Source: Rotaria macrura
Lineage: Eukaryota > Rotifera > Eurotatoria > Philodinida > Philodinidae
Length of the DNA stretch: 64,000 bases
Assembly: GCA_900239685.1 (NCBI GenBank)
Contig: OENT01000260.1
Span: forward strand, 1-64,000
Reading direction: 5' to 3'
Part shown: positions 10,663 to 36,100 of the stretch, one piece after another
Layout of the letters: each line of letters begins with the position of its first letter
How positions within the stretch are numbered: position 1 is the stretch's first letter
Notes under the pieces: model-generated
Seen by the model: the letters and a program-made list of their open reading frames with translations, nothing else
Databases searched by the model: none
What the model was told of the DNA's origin: nothing
Made by a program: the position numbers and the translations under genes

Positions 10663-12293
10663 TTATAAATCTAATCTCTTCTTGGCTTTTTTAATTAATT
10701 CTCCTGCTTTCTCTTTGCCAACTTGATACATTTGTTCGACGTATTTTTCAGTTTTTTCGAGTGCTTCATTTCCGTACGCTTGACCAATTTCAGTAATTTT
10801 CACTGCATACTTCTTTCCAACTAAATTAAATATGGCATGTGTTTGATTTTTTTCTCCATATAGTTCGATGCCGCAAACCTTCAAGTGCTTCTGGAACTTT
10901 TTGTTGTAACAGTTCACCAGCTTGAGCTGTATATTCAAGAGTAGTCTGTAAGGTTTCTGTAGCAAAGTCCTTGGCACCTATTCATCAAAAAAAAAATCTT
11001 TCGCATATTCTACATTTCGATTTTATTTTATCCGAAACTCTACTTTTTATTGTTTCATTAACAACATCTTCAAATTTTTCTTGAACTACTTCTTGAAAAA
11101 CTTTGCCATGTTCAAGAACTTTAACAGCATACATTCTGCAGGATGGAAAAAAAACAAAAAAGTATACATTCGTTGTTCAACATACGAAAAACTTACGCAA
11201 CACAGTCTTTGACAATGTCGGCACTTTGCACAAAGAATTGATTACTAGTTTCAGTTGCTTTAGACACTTTTTCACCCCACACTTCAACATATTCTGAACC
11301 AGTAGTCGCTACACCAGTAACTTGTTCTTTAACAGCATTAGTTGCTTCAAGAACTTTTTCCTAAATGAATCCCTCATTGACACGGTTTCATTGGAACGAG
11401 GATACAAACTTTAACGATTTCTGCAGCTAAAACGAGAATAATTAAATTTGATAAAGAATAAACGAATTATTATTTTCTTTACCAACTGTAGCTGTTGGAG
11501 CAACATATTTGCTGAATAGTAATTGTGCTTTCTTCATGCTGGCTTGACCGGCAGGAAGAACGTATTCATGGAAGACCTCCTGTGTTTTTTCAATAACAGC
11601 TTGAGCAGTAGGAACAACATATTCAAACAGAATTTCTTGAAGTATTTTAACACTAGTTCGAGTTGCTTCAAATATTTTTCTCTTCACTATATTAAATGTA
11701 TCAGAAGTGGCGACGGGTACAACCTTCGAATAACATAAAAGACTGAGGCAATGAGTACTAGATCGATGCTTTATGATCTTACAAAATCATTGAAGACTTC
11801 TTGAGTGCTTCGAGCACCAAAACTAGTGTATTCCTTCGATATCTTTTCACCATCAGTTGCTGCTTCTTCCCTAAATTTAGATGTTGGTGCAACAGCGTCA
11901 GCTGCATAATCACCTACAAAAGAACATAGATTTACTAAAAGCAGTAGCTTATACTATCAACAGAAAACTAATCATTATTAACCATGATCTGCGGTTTATG
12001 TCACTAACTAAAAATATGATTGAATTAAAGAAAAAAATTTTTTTAATTTTCATACAAGATTAAAATTAATGTCAATAATATTTTAATACACACTTTCTCT
12101 GTTACCTATGTAGGTAATTATCTCTTAACTCACCAGCAATTTGAGAAGTGTCTATTGTTAGTTTTGCTGTAGACTTGACACCATCAATCCCGGAATCAAT
12201 AGCAGAATTTTTCACTGTATTTTGTTGATCGCATGCTACTAATGTGTAACAAACGACAACAAGAATTACGAGAAGTTCATCGAAAATTTGCAT
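10663..12293 (-). CDS. Secreted/ER LEA-like amphipathic helical repeat protein
   Basis: Eight exons (12134-12293, 11783-11913, 11483-11723, 11410-11426, 11197-11360, 11044-11135, 10879-10977, 10663-10820) join in phase to 353 residues. Residues 1-21 form a signal peptide (LLVILVVVCYTLVACDQ). The rest is almost wholly predicted amphipathic helix rich in Ala, Glu, Lys, Val and Thr, with few cysteines. It contains 19-residue repeats of the form (F/L)xEYVxPTAQAVIEKTQEV, the second copy being FHEYVLPAGQASMKKAQLL and the third shorter. Later segments such as EKVLEATNAVKEQV resemble group 3 LEA or apolipophorin proteins. Bdelloid rotifers are known to have LEA proteins routed to the secretory pathway, so a desiccation-protection role is plausible but inferred. 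It ends KKAKKRLDL, which is not a standard ER-retrieval signal. The gene model is strong; the family call is moderate. Confidence 0.6.
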
Positions 12294-14778
12294 CGTTAGT
12301 TTTTGAAATGTTGAACTATGTTCGATTGTCTAAATGCTAAAAATACAGTTAATTCACTTCTTACAAAAGATTTAAAAACCCAAATATTTCTAATCATAAT
12401 TTTATTCGTATTCACAATCGCAAACTTAAAACACGTGCATATATAATTCAAAGAAAAGAAAATGGAAGGAGAACACTGCTCGATATCATTCATAGGCTTT
12501 GTTCATGTAACCACTGTCCAATTAGAACAGTTATCCGTAACTTTTATTTGTTCAACATCTATGTGAACATCCTCTATCGTTCATAGCGAGTTCTGAGATT
12601 GAAAATAAAAAATATAGAACGATCAGAAATGATATAATGCAAAAAGAAAAATTTTAATAAAAACAATACAGAAATTAACTAAGTAGAACTTTGCAGGAAT
12701 AAATTCTATCTCAGTTCTTCGATTGAATATTATCAAATAAAGTTTGAGGAAGAAATAATTGAAAAACTTAACCACGCAAAATTTTACATGGCAATATAAC
12801 AGGATCTCGGAGTGGACGATGAAAATAATAAATAACAGTTGTAAATTCTTATTGATGACTCCGTTGTATCTGTTAACAAGCCAAATGTATCTTTAGATGC
12901 TACCCTAAGAGTTTCTAAAATCGAAAGACACGGTTCAGGAACATACGACGTTTTTTAAATTATTTTATCCAAAATGAAACTTTATTTGCTTATTCTGTTC
13001 TGAATTAACAAAAGCCAGTTTCCCATAAGTTCATATGTCATACGAAAATGTAGTATCGGCACTTAATACCTAATCAACAAAATTTTCAGTTATTGTATCA
13101 ACTAATTGAACAACATCACCAAATGTACGTTCGGCTGTGGATATTCAGTTGAGAAAGTAAACTCGACCTTAGTTTTCTTTTTTTCGGGTTCTACTTAAAA
13201 ATTATAGATAGGTTCATTTGCTTTTCTTAGAAGATGTTCGCTGTCATTTCTATCTTCATTTAATTTCTTCGTTGCTCTTGTTTTGTTAGTATCTACAGCT
13301 TGTTGACCAGTTTTAATGTTTTAGTTGAAACGAAAACAAAAGTGACTTGATCTTATCGGAAATTTCAAATGAGAGTATCATTATTTTCATTCTCGCATAC
13401 CATCTCCACTCGCTTACAAATCTTACTATCAACTTTATATTTTAGTAATACTTTAAGGTTTTCATTTTCTCTGCTATAAGCTTTTTTGACAAATTTTTAT
13501 CATGGAAAAACATCATCATTCATAGTATCAATCATTTTATCCTGGTGGCATAAATCAAAATTGAAATTCAGTGTCCTATATTAAATCGTCACCCTAAAGT
13601 TTATGGTACAACATAACATTGTTGGACATTAGAACTTTAATCATTGTATAACATATATAGATATATTTCATGTATTCAATGAAATCTTTTTCTACAATAA
13701 TAAAATAATACATATTAACACAGTCATATGATGCACACAGCTATATACATCAACCAAACACTTGTATGATACGGTGCATTATACTGGTTTTCCTTGGCAA
13801 TAACAGAAAACATGTGATAAATTCATTGAGACATCCGCGTCATGTATAGATTATCACGATAAATATTCGATTAACACTGAACTAATGACGATGCAAACAG
13901 ATTAATGTATGAATTCTAGTATGACTCAACTGATACACCGGTTGAAAGTAGTATATTATATGATTAATTACAAATTTATTATCTCCAGTAAATCAAACAT
14001 TCCTTTAAATATATCTATGCCACATTTCGTTGTTCCAATGTTATAGGCTTTCTATTTTAATACTTCGTTCAGATTATTAGCAAAAACGAGTCATTTCTAC
14101 ATGGACTGAAACATTTATTAAGATTCATGTGATTTTTAAGTCAAAAACGACTAGTTTCACAAAGATCATAATCATGAAAGTACGAATAATTCCTTGTTCG
14201 AGAAGAAACGATTGCCGTAAAATTTATCACCCTATTTCTATCCGCATGTTATATCAACGAAAATACCACTCAAAACTTCTGTTCTTCAAACATCATTCTA
14301 ATTATAAAGATGAAATACCAGTGAAATTCAACTGTTCCCCTTTGCCATATTATGCTAAGATAGTGAAATTTGATCGACAAGAGAAACTACGCATGTCTTT
14401 CGGAGAAATATATCATCTTATTGAAAAACTGTAAAGAACTCACTCATCAGTCTATAGGAACATTTTTAATCTGCAATAGTTACATGCTGCTACAATATAA
14501 GATTCTGTTTCACATAATTTTCATTCGGTAACTTTCACATCTTATGTTAGAATACTCCTTGCCAAGAAAATCTCTGGGTTCGCAACCATCGGAAATTTTC
14601 TGCCGACATCTCACAATCTGTAGGTTCTAGTATCAATTGGGAATTGAGAATTTCAGTCAACTCTTAATATGTGCCATCTCTGAATAGAAAACGATGTTCA
14701 CTTTCCTGATACTCTCCTTACAAGTTTTTCAGTGTTGGGTTATGTCTACGTTTCCTGTGATTGTAAAGGTCCCTTCAT
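12294..14778. other. Intergenic with a possible decayed gene
   Basis: The part from 12850 to 13500 holds broken coding-like pieces on the minus strand, listed separately. The rest is AT-rich sequence without clear features. A 101-codon frame at 14129-14434 has no motif or splice context and is probably chance. Confidence 0.45.
12850..13500 (-). pseudogene. Decayed helical-protein gene, maybe a LEA-like relative
   Basis: Several minus-strand pieces look coding but do not connect into one frame. They include FVKKAYSRENENLKVLLKYKVDSKICKRVEM (near 13495-13400), KTGQQAVDTNKTRATKKLNEDRNDSEHLLRKANEPIYNF (near 13315-13195), ERTFGDVVQLVDTITENFVD (near 13135-13075) and LETLRVASKDTFGLLTDTTESSIRIYN (near 12930-12845). 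Each is rich in charged residues and helix-formers like the intact gene next door, and VASKDTF resembles VATSDTF in that gene. Stops separate them and I found no clean exon chain. It may be a degraded tandem copy, or a multi-exon gene I could not assemble. Confidence is low. Confidence 0.3.
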
Positions 14779-15184
14779 CTATTGAATATATTTTAAGAAC
14801 TCTACAATTGCTCCAAAGTCATACAAATATGGATGAGATAGAAACTTGTGTTCCTCATCATCTTGCAATAATGACGATGAACCAATAAATCCTATGACAA
14901 AACAAAATATATCTCATCAACAAGTTCGAATGATGATAATATTTCATATTGATGACTTCATGTTCCCTATCGATTTCTTGACGCAACAGCATTGTCGTAT
15001 GAATGTCGACTGTTGTATTGAAACAACAACATTCGATGAAATTTCGGCAATCAGTAAACATGTGTGCTGCTGCGAAAACAAATTCAACTATTGAAGAAGG
15101 GCGAACTTTTTCACACATGAAGAAAGCAACCGAACTCAACGTTAATAAAATAAAACAATAACATAAACTACGTGAGAAAAACAT
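14779..15184 (-). CDS. Possible small secreted Cys-rich protein
   Basis: A two-exon model (14983-15184, 14779-14891) gives 104 residues. The start has a good context and is followed by a hydrophobic signal sequence (SLCYCFILLTLSSVAFFMC). The mature part holds a cysteine cluster (TDCRNFIECCCFNTT). The second exon, entered at a CATAG acceptor, reads FIGSSSLLQDDEEHKFLSHPYLYDFGAIVEFLKYIQ, which looks coding. The chosen donor (GTCAAG) is weak, and without splicing the first exon simply reads on to 108 residues. No family is recognised. The signal sequence and second exon argue for a real gene, but a chance frame cannot be excluded. Confidence 0.35.
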
Positions 15185-17462
15185 GGTAGATACAAGATGT
15201 ATGTTTAAAATGATCTAAAATAAACTTTGATTCACGCTTAACGAGATATGAGCATAGAGAGATGAAGAGAAGATTACCACTTTCTCTTCACACCCTAACA
15301 AAACATGTTGGAATAGTATGTTAATCTTTTACTCATCATTGCTAGCTAGAACTACTATCACCGTACATTAAAAGTTGCTCAAGAACTTCTTACGAACAAA
15401 CAAAAAAAAGAAACAGTCTTATCTAGTGCATTGAATAAAACAAACATACGTAAATTACAAGCTTATATAAAAATTGCTTAATGATAACTTTTGCACATTT
15501 TCAATATCTGAAGCTCATAGTCAAGATTGATCTGATCGGAGTTCTATTCGACAGACTGAATCGTAGCTACAAACATTCTAGTAAGATGATGATATCTGAA
15601 TGCACCTAGGTAAGCTCTTCGACAATTATTATGATCATATTTAAAATGTCAATTCGTCTATGTATAGTGCTCGTTTCTGAACATGTTTCATAATACTGAC
15701 AGCACAACTGTCTCAGGATGAGTATTCGATTTTTGTTCTCGAATACGTACTATTGATAAAACAGCTTTTCATATTAAAATCAAACAAGATATATCACGGC
15801 ATTTAAAAAAGGGCTAGTAGTTGTCTGTCCCCCAGAGTTCTTATTCAATATCCTGTGAAATTTCAATGAAATCCCGGCATTTTTATGGCTGTGGATTGAA
15901 AACATTGAGACGAAGGACTGAGTTAGAATGTACTGAATGCTATTGAAATGTAAAAGATATTACATTTAGATAGCGTATCACTCTTGATTTATTATCTATT
16001 CAAAATGATGTCATGAAGTTTTCCATCTGAAGTGTAATTATTTTCCTATTAGATCGGTTTACAGCCTTTCTTTGTGTAAAGACGATGTAAAACCATTCAT
16101 CAACATCCTTCATCGTAGTAAATCACATCATTTTGGCCTGTTCATTCTTTTACATCTACTGCGGATTTGAATATAATTCAAGCGCTTGTATCTGAGAACA
16201 TTCATTTTGAATCTGTTTTTAGTTAGTTTCTTCATTCAAAATTTTTAATTCTATCGTAAGAATTAATATTATTATGGACAAAAATTCACTTCATTTATAC
16301 TTTACAATCGAAATCATAATGGTCAACATAATAACAAGTCACAAGTTTCTCAAATATCTAACTTTTTCTTCTCGCAATATTATGCTAATTAATGAAATAG
16401 AAGATGACTGTAATCATAAAAATGAATTTTCTATTATCATGAATTTATCCATTATTGATTTTCTTTCCATTAATTTTTAAAATCTTCGACAAACTAGTTC
16501 ACATCATCATCTAATAAGTTTATGATTAAAATTTCCTATTACAATTACGTACTAGAGAGAGCACCATCTATCAAATATTTTTAGAAATGAATCTATCTAG
16601 TATTTTACACCGCGCTTGTTCTCATATAATTCATTCGGATTATGAAACACAAATTGTAGATTCTTGTAGAAAAACAATTGACTCAATTGATTTGAAGAAT
16701 CTTAAAATATGAATAAGACGTTCAACGTGTCAATCCATGTATAATGTTAAATAAATACATGCACATACATATGTAAAAGCGCAAGCAAGCATAGCGATTA
16801 TTTCTGATTGGCTAGTTGGTACAAATCACTTTTGCATGATGTTTCTTCTTTTCAAGAAAAATATATCAATACCTAAAATGATATTTTTTTCGAAGAATTA
16901 CTTTTTGACTATTTTCTTGTGTTTATTATACAATTTAAAGATGAAATTCTTTCTCGTCTCTGATCGATTAGTTAGCCATTCTATTTGCATACACAACTAG
17001 AGGCATATTGAGACGAAGAAGAAAAGAAAGAAATTATCGTAGGATGAGTCATAATCGAACACAGCCAGCCATTCATCTATATCGCTCTTCCTTTTTTACT
17101 TCTTACTGTTGCATCCACCCATACGTTCCTAGTTTTATGTTTGCATTGTACTTCGCTTTGTCTTTACTACTCTCTCAATCGAAAACGAGACTAAGTTGTT
17201 TAGTGTAGGTTGTACGAGAAGATAAGAAAACAATTGCATGCAGGCTATTGATGAGGACAAATCATGATTTTTACTACAAGGCTAGATTTATTCTTCGTTT
17301 TTTTTACGTTAGACAGTGTTGTATGTGTGAATGACATGAATACGTGTAACGACTATGGTTTAATTGAAAAGTGTCACGATTATTTTGTTTTTCTCGACAG
17401 GTATTAAACATTATTCTTTTGTTATTTCTCTTACAGATCTCACACAAAAACTATTCATACAG
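15185..17462. other. Intergenic, upstream of clathrin heavy chain
   Basis: About 2.3 kb of AT-rich DNA without a convincing gene. Open frames at 16274-16480, 17008-17208 and 17364-17555 are short and motif-free; the last overlaps the first clathrin exon. The promoter of the clathrin gene should lie here. A pyrimidine tract with AG at 17435-17436 is a splice acceptor in the clathrin leader. Confidence 0.5.
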
Positions 17463-30031
<12,569 letters not shown>

Positions 30032-31159
30032 AAAATTTTTTTTTCTGGCAAACAAAAACAAAGAGAAACTGAAAACATTTGAGTGTGCTTCATTTTTTTT
30101 TCAGCATAAATGTAAATGTTCTTCTTTTTGTTTGTCTGTGTGTTTGCGCAAGCGATTTTTTTTTCTCGTTCTCAATATTTACGATGACGATATATAGTTG
30201 CATTCCTTTCTTCTTTGGTTTCGTTTGATATTATCCTTACACATACTTTGTTCTAAATTATAATTCGCTTTCTTTTTAGGTAAAAACAAACACATACATA
30301 ATATACACACGTATAAGAGAACCATTCTTCTTCTTCTTTTCTTTTTTGTGTAACCCGTGATCTCTTTGTTTCTTTTTGTAGATCCTCTTGCATGCGTTCA
30401 ATCTATTTTGATTTATTCTTTATTGTCCTTCTTTTTTCTTCTGGTTTGTTCATATATACGGCATTATATTACGCATTAAAAAGAAAAAATATTAATAATC
30501 TATAACATCACTAGGCAAAAAGACTCTCGATTCTGATTAATTAGAAAAATATGTATGATTGTCAATATTCTATTTATAAACTTTTGTGACCATATTTGTT
30601 ACTTTACTTTGTTGCGTCCTATATCAATTCATCGTATACTATTCACATATTTGACTTTGTTTGTAGTTCACACAATTCTTATCATCCATTTCACATAATA
30701 AATCAGTTCAGACTTGTTTATTTCAAAACGAGAAGAAATCTCGTTCGACTAATGATTAAATTTAACCAAAGGTATTTTCTCTTCAATCGAAACAATCGAT
30801 GAAAACAATCATTCTCTATCCATATTTTCTTATTCAACCTTTTTCGTCAACTAACGTAGTCTATCTATAATGAATCATATGAAAAAAGAAAGAAAACTAA
30901 GCTAATATTTATTGCCAGTTATTTTTTCTTTGTATCAATAAAATATATAGTATTTCGTAATATAAGCCACACACATCCGACATCTTTCGTTGAATGCCTC
31001 ATTCCGATTGATTGGTACAGCAGTACTTGTAGGCGTTTTGCTTCTACGTGGATTTTGTTATATTTTCTACAAATTCAACTGTATTTCATTGATCATTTTA
31101 GATAATTATTCTTATTGTATAGATTTTGATGATATCAAATTAGCCTGTAATTCTATTTC
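30032..31159. other. Clathrin 3' UTR and spacer before Derlin
   Basis: The T-rich sequence after the clathrin stop is probably its 3' untranslated region. Frames at 29973-30197, 30596-30802 and 30990-31229 have no motif; the last overlaps the first Derlin exon in another frame. The Derlin promoter must lie in this stretch. Confidence 0.55.
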
Positions 31160-33140
31160 ATGGCATTTCAACAAGAATATTTTTCCATTCCACCTATTAC
31201 ACGGGCTTATACGACCACATGTCTTCTAACAACACTCGCAGTAGTAAGTGAAGATTATTCTTTTTTTTTCTGTTGGATATAAAATTCTCATATCATTATT
31301 CCGCTCTGCTAAATCGCACAACCTGTTCGTCAATTTTTTTCTGTTATATCTCAATTACAAAGCTCAATTGTTCATATATAATCGGATAGGAAAGAGAAAA
31401 CGACAAAGTAATTGAACGATGCCGTAATTTGTCAGGTGTCGGAATATGATAAAAAGATTGAATGTGTGATATTTTTCCAATTAGAACAACTGCCATAGAC
31501 GAAAGAAATTGATTTAGTAGTACCGTTACATTCACTGATCAATCTCAAGTTGTGTTTTCTATTAAAGTGATTCTTCTCTCCTCTTTATATACATTTATTC
31601 AATAATCCCTTTAGCTAGTTTGTGTTTTTTTCTTGCCCATCTTTTTTCTCACTCTTTTACGTTAAGATGGCAGATGGCTGGTTGCTTAGGATGTAAGGTT
31701 GCCTTGAGCTATTCGTCACTTATGTGAAGAGGTAAATAGAGAGAAAGACCACTTGAACAATCGACAATAAGTACCGAAGCACATCCTATTTATTTGTACT
31801 CATCATTTTCCAGCCTACATTCTGTCTTTCCCTCATTTTTTTTTAAATGAAACCTATCATATTGAAGTTAATTTGTCTATATGTACTAACAATAAAAGCT
31901 AGATCATTTATTCTCTAAACGGAAATTCGTTGAACAAACATTATTGAACGTGCGATATTGATGGTACGAATGAGCAGATGCGGATGTGCACTGCTCGTGT
32001 GTTTCATATCTCGAGCGAGTGTTGAAGCGTGGCATTATTCAGTCGGCAGCAGGAAATATAAAGTAATAGCATGGTTATGTAGATGAGAGAGAGAGAGACG
32101 CAAAAAAAGACGAAAGAGATCTAATCATGCATAAATATGATATCAGGTGTGTAATCAATCCGCCTCTTCAATACATTAAAGTGAAAATATACAGAGGAGA
32201 CATGCTTGTCGTTTATTTAACAATAAATCAAAGTTGAAAAAAGAAATTCAACTGATTAACAGAATGTTATGATTCATCTGCCGGAAAGACAAAAAAACAC
32301 ATTCATTCATTTATTCATTCATTCATTATACTTTTGTTTCTAGCAACTAGATTTTATTACGGCTTATCAACTTTATTTTAATCCAGAGTTGATTTTTAAA
32401 AAATTTCAAGTGAGATAGTTTTAATCGTGATTGAAAGTTAATGATTAGCATTTTGTCTCTTTGTAAACTTATAGTTATGGAGATTAATAACATGTTTTTG
32501 TTTCTATGGTGGTATTGGCTTTAATTTCTTTTTTAATTTATTATTCACATATCGCTATTGTCGTCATCTTGAAGAAGGTTCATTTCGTGGACGTGCTGCA
32601 GACTTTCTCTTTATGTTTTTGTTCGGTGGAATATTAATGATATCTATGGCATTATTTGTTAATATTGTTTTTCTTGGTTCATCATTGACAATCATGCTAG
32701 TTTATATTTGGAGTCGCCGAAATCCTTATGTTCGGTTTGTACGAAACGATTCATAGATATGATATCATATTCTCCTTATTTAGAATGAACTTTTTTGGTT
32801 TACTCAATTTTCAAGCTCCATATTTACCATGGGTATTATTCGCATTTTCACTTTTACTTGGAAATTCAGTTGTATTTGATTTAATGGGTATTATTGTGGG
32901 GCACATCTATTATTTTCTTGAAGATATATTTCCACATCAACAAGGTGGTTTTCGTGTTTTAAAAACTCCACAATTCTTGTGTGTAGAACTTCCTTGAAAT
33001 TTTCGATCGACTCTTTTTTCTTTGTTTTCTTTAGACATTGGTTATTAGATGAAGCATCTCGTCGTCCGGATGAAAATGATGCGCGTCCGAATGTTGACAA
33101 TAATTTAGCATTAGGTGCTGGTGGCTTCCATTGGCAGTGA
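31160..33140 (+). CDS. DERL2: Derlin-2-like ERAD membrane protein
   Basis: Five exons (31160-31243, 32344-32409, 32475-32734, 32784-32978, 33035-33140) join in phase to 236 residues; human Derlin-2 has 239. The protein starts [29 protein letters not shown] and continues with [68 protein letters not shown] and [12 protein letters not shown]. These match the family almost block by block, including the conserved WR after helix 1. Derlins are catalytically dead rhomboid relatives in the ER membrane that help move misfolded proteins to the cytosol for degradation. The C-terminal tail ([22 protein letters not shown]) is more divergent. Exon 1 lies 1.1 kb upstream of exon 2. An AG acceptor lies about 19 bases before the ATG. 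The call is firm. Confidence 0.93.
31244..32343 (+). other. Derlin intron 1, 1.1 kb
   Basis: GT-AG intron separating the first Derlin exon from the rest. It has a short GA run near 32086 and imperfect CATT repeats at 32300-32330 just before the acceptor. Nothing coding is seen. Confidence 0.7.
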
Positions 33141-36100
33141 TCAAATATCTTTTGTTTTTCTTTTTGTTTTTTATAGCCATATTTCTTGTACATGTCTGTT
33201 TCAACAGAAGAAGAAAAAATATATATATATACATATACATATATCTGATATAGTAATTTTCTAATCTGAATGAGAAAGAAAAAGAAATCTAAAATGTTAA
33301 TTGCAAATGTTCAAGCGAACATGTGGACATTGTTACAATTAGTATCTTCTACATTCAATTTCAATTTTCTTCGATAAGTTTGCATGTTCTTGCACCTCCT
33401 TCTCTCGTCGTTCGTTCGTAAATAATTAAGTTTTGAACAAGATAGAATTGAATGAACGGTGACAATTTGATAGGCAACTGGTGTGTATTGATAAGTCAAC
33501 TCTTATCAGAAAGGAGACACACACACACACACACACACACAAATGAGTTTGCTATTGAACAAAATTATCAAGGGACAGACGTAGATATACATATGCATTG
33601 AACGACACCTCAATCAGGCCATTATCCCATCACGGGATGAGCACACGCGTCTAGAGATTCTAATTTTAATTGCTCTTGTATTCTAATTGGGATCATGAGA
33701 TTCACCACAGACAGAGACACACACATACACACATATTAATATATATATATATATAGTCAACAATGAGCAGAAGGAGATCTCTATTTGACAATGACATAAA
33801 TATTTGAAATGATCAATCAATATGATTTTTCGTTTTATTAAAAATCGAGTTTAATTTTCACATGAATATGTGACTGCTGTTTTCTCTTCCGGATGTGTCA
33901 ATTATATTGACACGTGAACAATATATATATGTATATATGTGGATGTATGTTCGATCTTCTCTAATCCTGTAAATGATGTGTCGTCTTCGTGTTTAGGAAA
34001 CAGGAAGAATTCAAGTGTGCGCAATTTCATCATGAAAATAAGGTATAGAATAATAGAAAAAACAAAACAGCAATTTTCTTTAAATACAGACAAAGGATGG
34101 GTGCCGCTAAATCGGAAATGAACTACTGATAGATTTATATCGGTGACCTATTTTAGATTTTGTTTTAAGGCATATAGGACAACAATAAATTGGACAACAG
34201 GTGGGACAAGGGTTGTACCCCCTTCTTGTTCGTTATCCAATTAGTTTAGCATCGAGTGACTGTGTGTGTTTAACTAGATATTGTACGCCATACGACAACA
34301 AGTAGTAGTTGTAGACTCCGCCTTTCTCCTCTCTTGTTCTATCAACGATAGACACTCACCCATGATGTCTACGTAGACGAATACAATCAATAGTTTTAAT
34401 TGAGAAGAGCGTTTCCGAATAGAACAAAAAAAAGAGACGGACAGAGACAAAACTCATGTGGTGATTGTTGGAAACACAAAAAATCTGATTCTTTCCTCTT
34501 TCTATATCTTCAAAAACAAAACAAAAAAAAGATGAAGATGTAACAATGAATCTTCGTTATGTTGCTGTTTCTCTTCTCCTACTGAAAATCATGCATCATT
34601 GATCGTCTAGAACCAATATAAACACATCTATTGTTCACAAAAATTCAAGAGGAAAGCTTGCTACATTGTGAACGAGTACAACAAGTAGGGCCTCTGTATA
34701 CATGTGTGTCACGCTCTCAACGCCATTATCGTTAATTGTAATCCAATCGTCTTGTCTTCCATTTTTTTCTATTCGTCATCAAAAACGACAATGAGGTGTT
34801 CTGTCTGACTCTACAACATATAGATATATATTATCTTAACAATAGATCGCACAAGCGAATTCACATTCAAGATGTGTTGCCATGATAGTACAAATTGCAA
34901 TTATAACTCTAGTAATGGCTTTTGTTAGTTTTCTGATCTTAACCGATCACGTAGACAACATCAAGAAATAATCAAAGTATTCTTCCTTCTCATATTTTTC
35001 GTCATGGAATTTTTCGAAAAGAAGAAAAAGAAAGAACGTAACAAAACGGAGCAAAACGAAGTGAATAATACAAGACAATCAAAAAAAAAAGAAGGATGAA
35101 AATTTTTTAACAAGCTGTTGCACACACCTATCGAGAATATGAGGCAAAAAAACTGAAAAAAGGGACACAAAATAGTAGTTGCACAGCAGGTTGCAATGAT
35201 AATGACATTGTGTAACACAAGGTAAGGGAAGGTTTTCCCTCTGTCTGTTTTTATTATAACATCCATGTACTTTTTTTCATATGAAGACAGCAAGAAGGTC
35301 AAAATGCATAGTATGTTAGTTATCTATCTATATATACGTATATATATATATATATGTTTATATATGTATACATACATAAACGTTCACTTGGTAGAATCGT
35401 TTCGATTGTATATATATATATATATACCTTGCAGGAGATATCGTCGTTGTTCAACTTTCGCCTATCCCTCATCAACAAAAATTCAATGCTTGAGACCGTC
35501 AACACCTGTATGACAAGTGTGTATATATGTATGCTCCCCTCGATTATCTACAAATTTTCTTCTCTCACTCTCGTCGATGCCTGACTGCTTGATAATGTTT
35601 GTGTTCCACCGCGATGCTCCTGGAGGGTAAAGAAGGTACACACTTCCATTATCGTTCGTATGCGAAAGGAAAGAAGAGGTACGTTTGTTTATCTCTGTTC
35701 TCTCTCTCTCTGTGTTTCTGCAAATGGCAGCACCACCGGTATACTCTTCTTCTTCTTCGTCTTCTTCGTTTTCTTGTTCTATCTATCTTGGGATGCCCCC
35801 GTACGTATACATGCATCTGCCATCTCATCATCTTTCAATTATAAAGTAAACGAAATACTAGATGACTTCTCTCTTCAAGAAAAATAAATACCGCTTAGAA
35901 GAAAATGGGACAGACGATGATTGTTGCATCCCTATAATCGGGGGAAAAGGTATGAGTGATGTAATGAAAGAATAATAATAATAATATTTCGTCTTATTCC
36001 AATGCGGCACCAGGTGTTGAAAAGGAAAAGACCAAAAGAAAGGCAACGGTACTATCGAATAGATTAATATGTAAAAGAACAAGACGAAGAAAGAAGAGAG

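Noticed and set aside
14129-14434. 101-codon open frame
   Set aside because: Basic, low-information sequence with no recognisable domain, splice context or neighbour exon; kept as probable chance.
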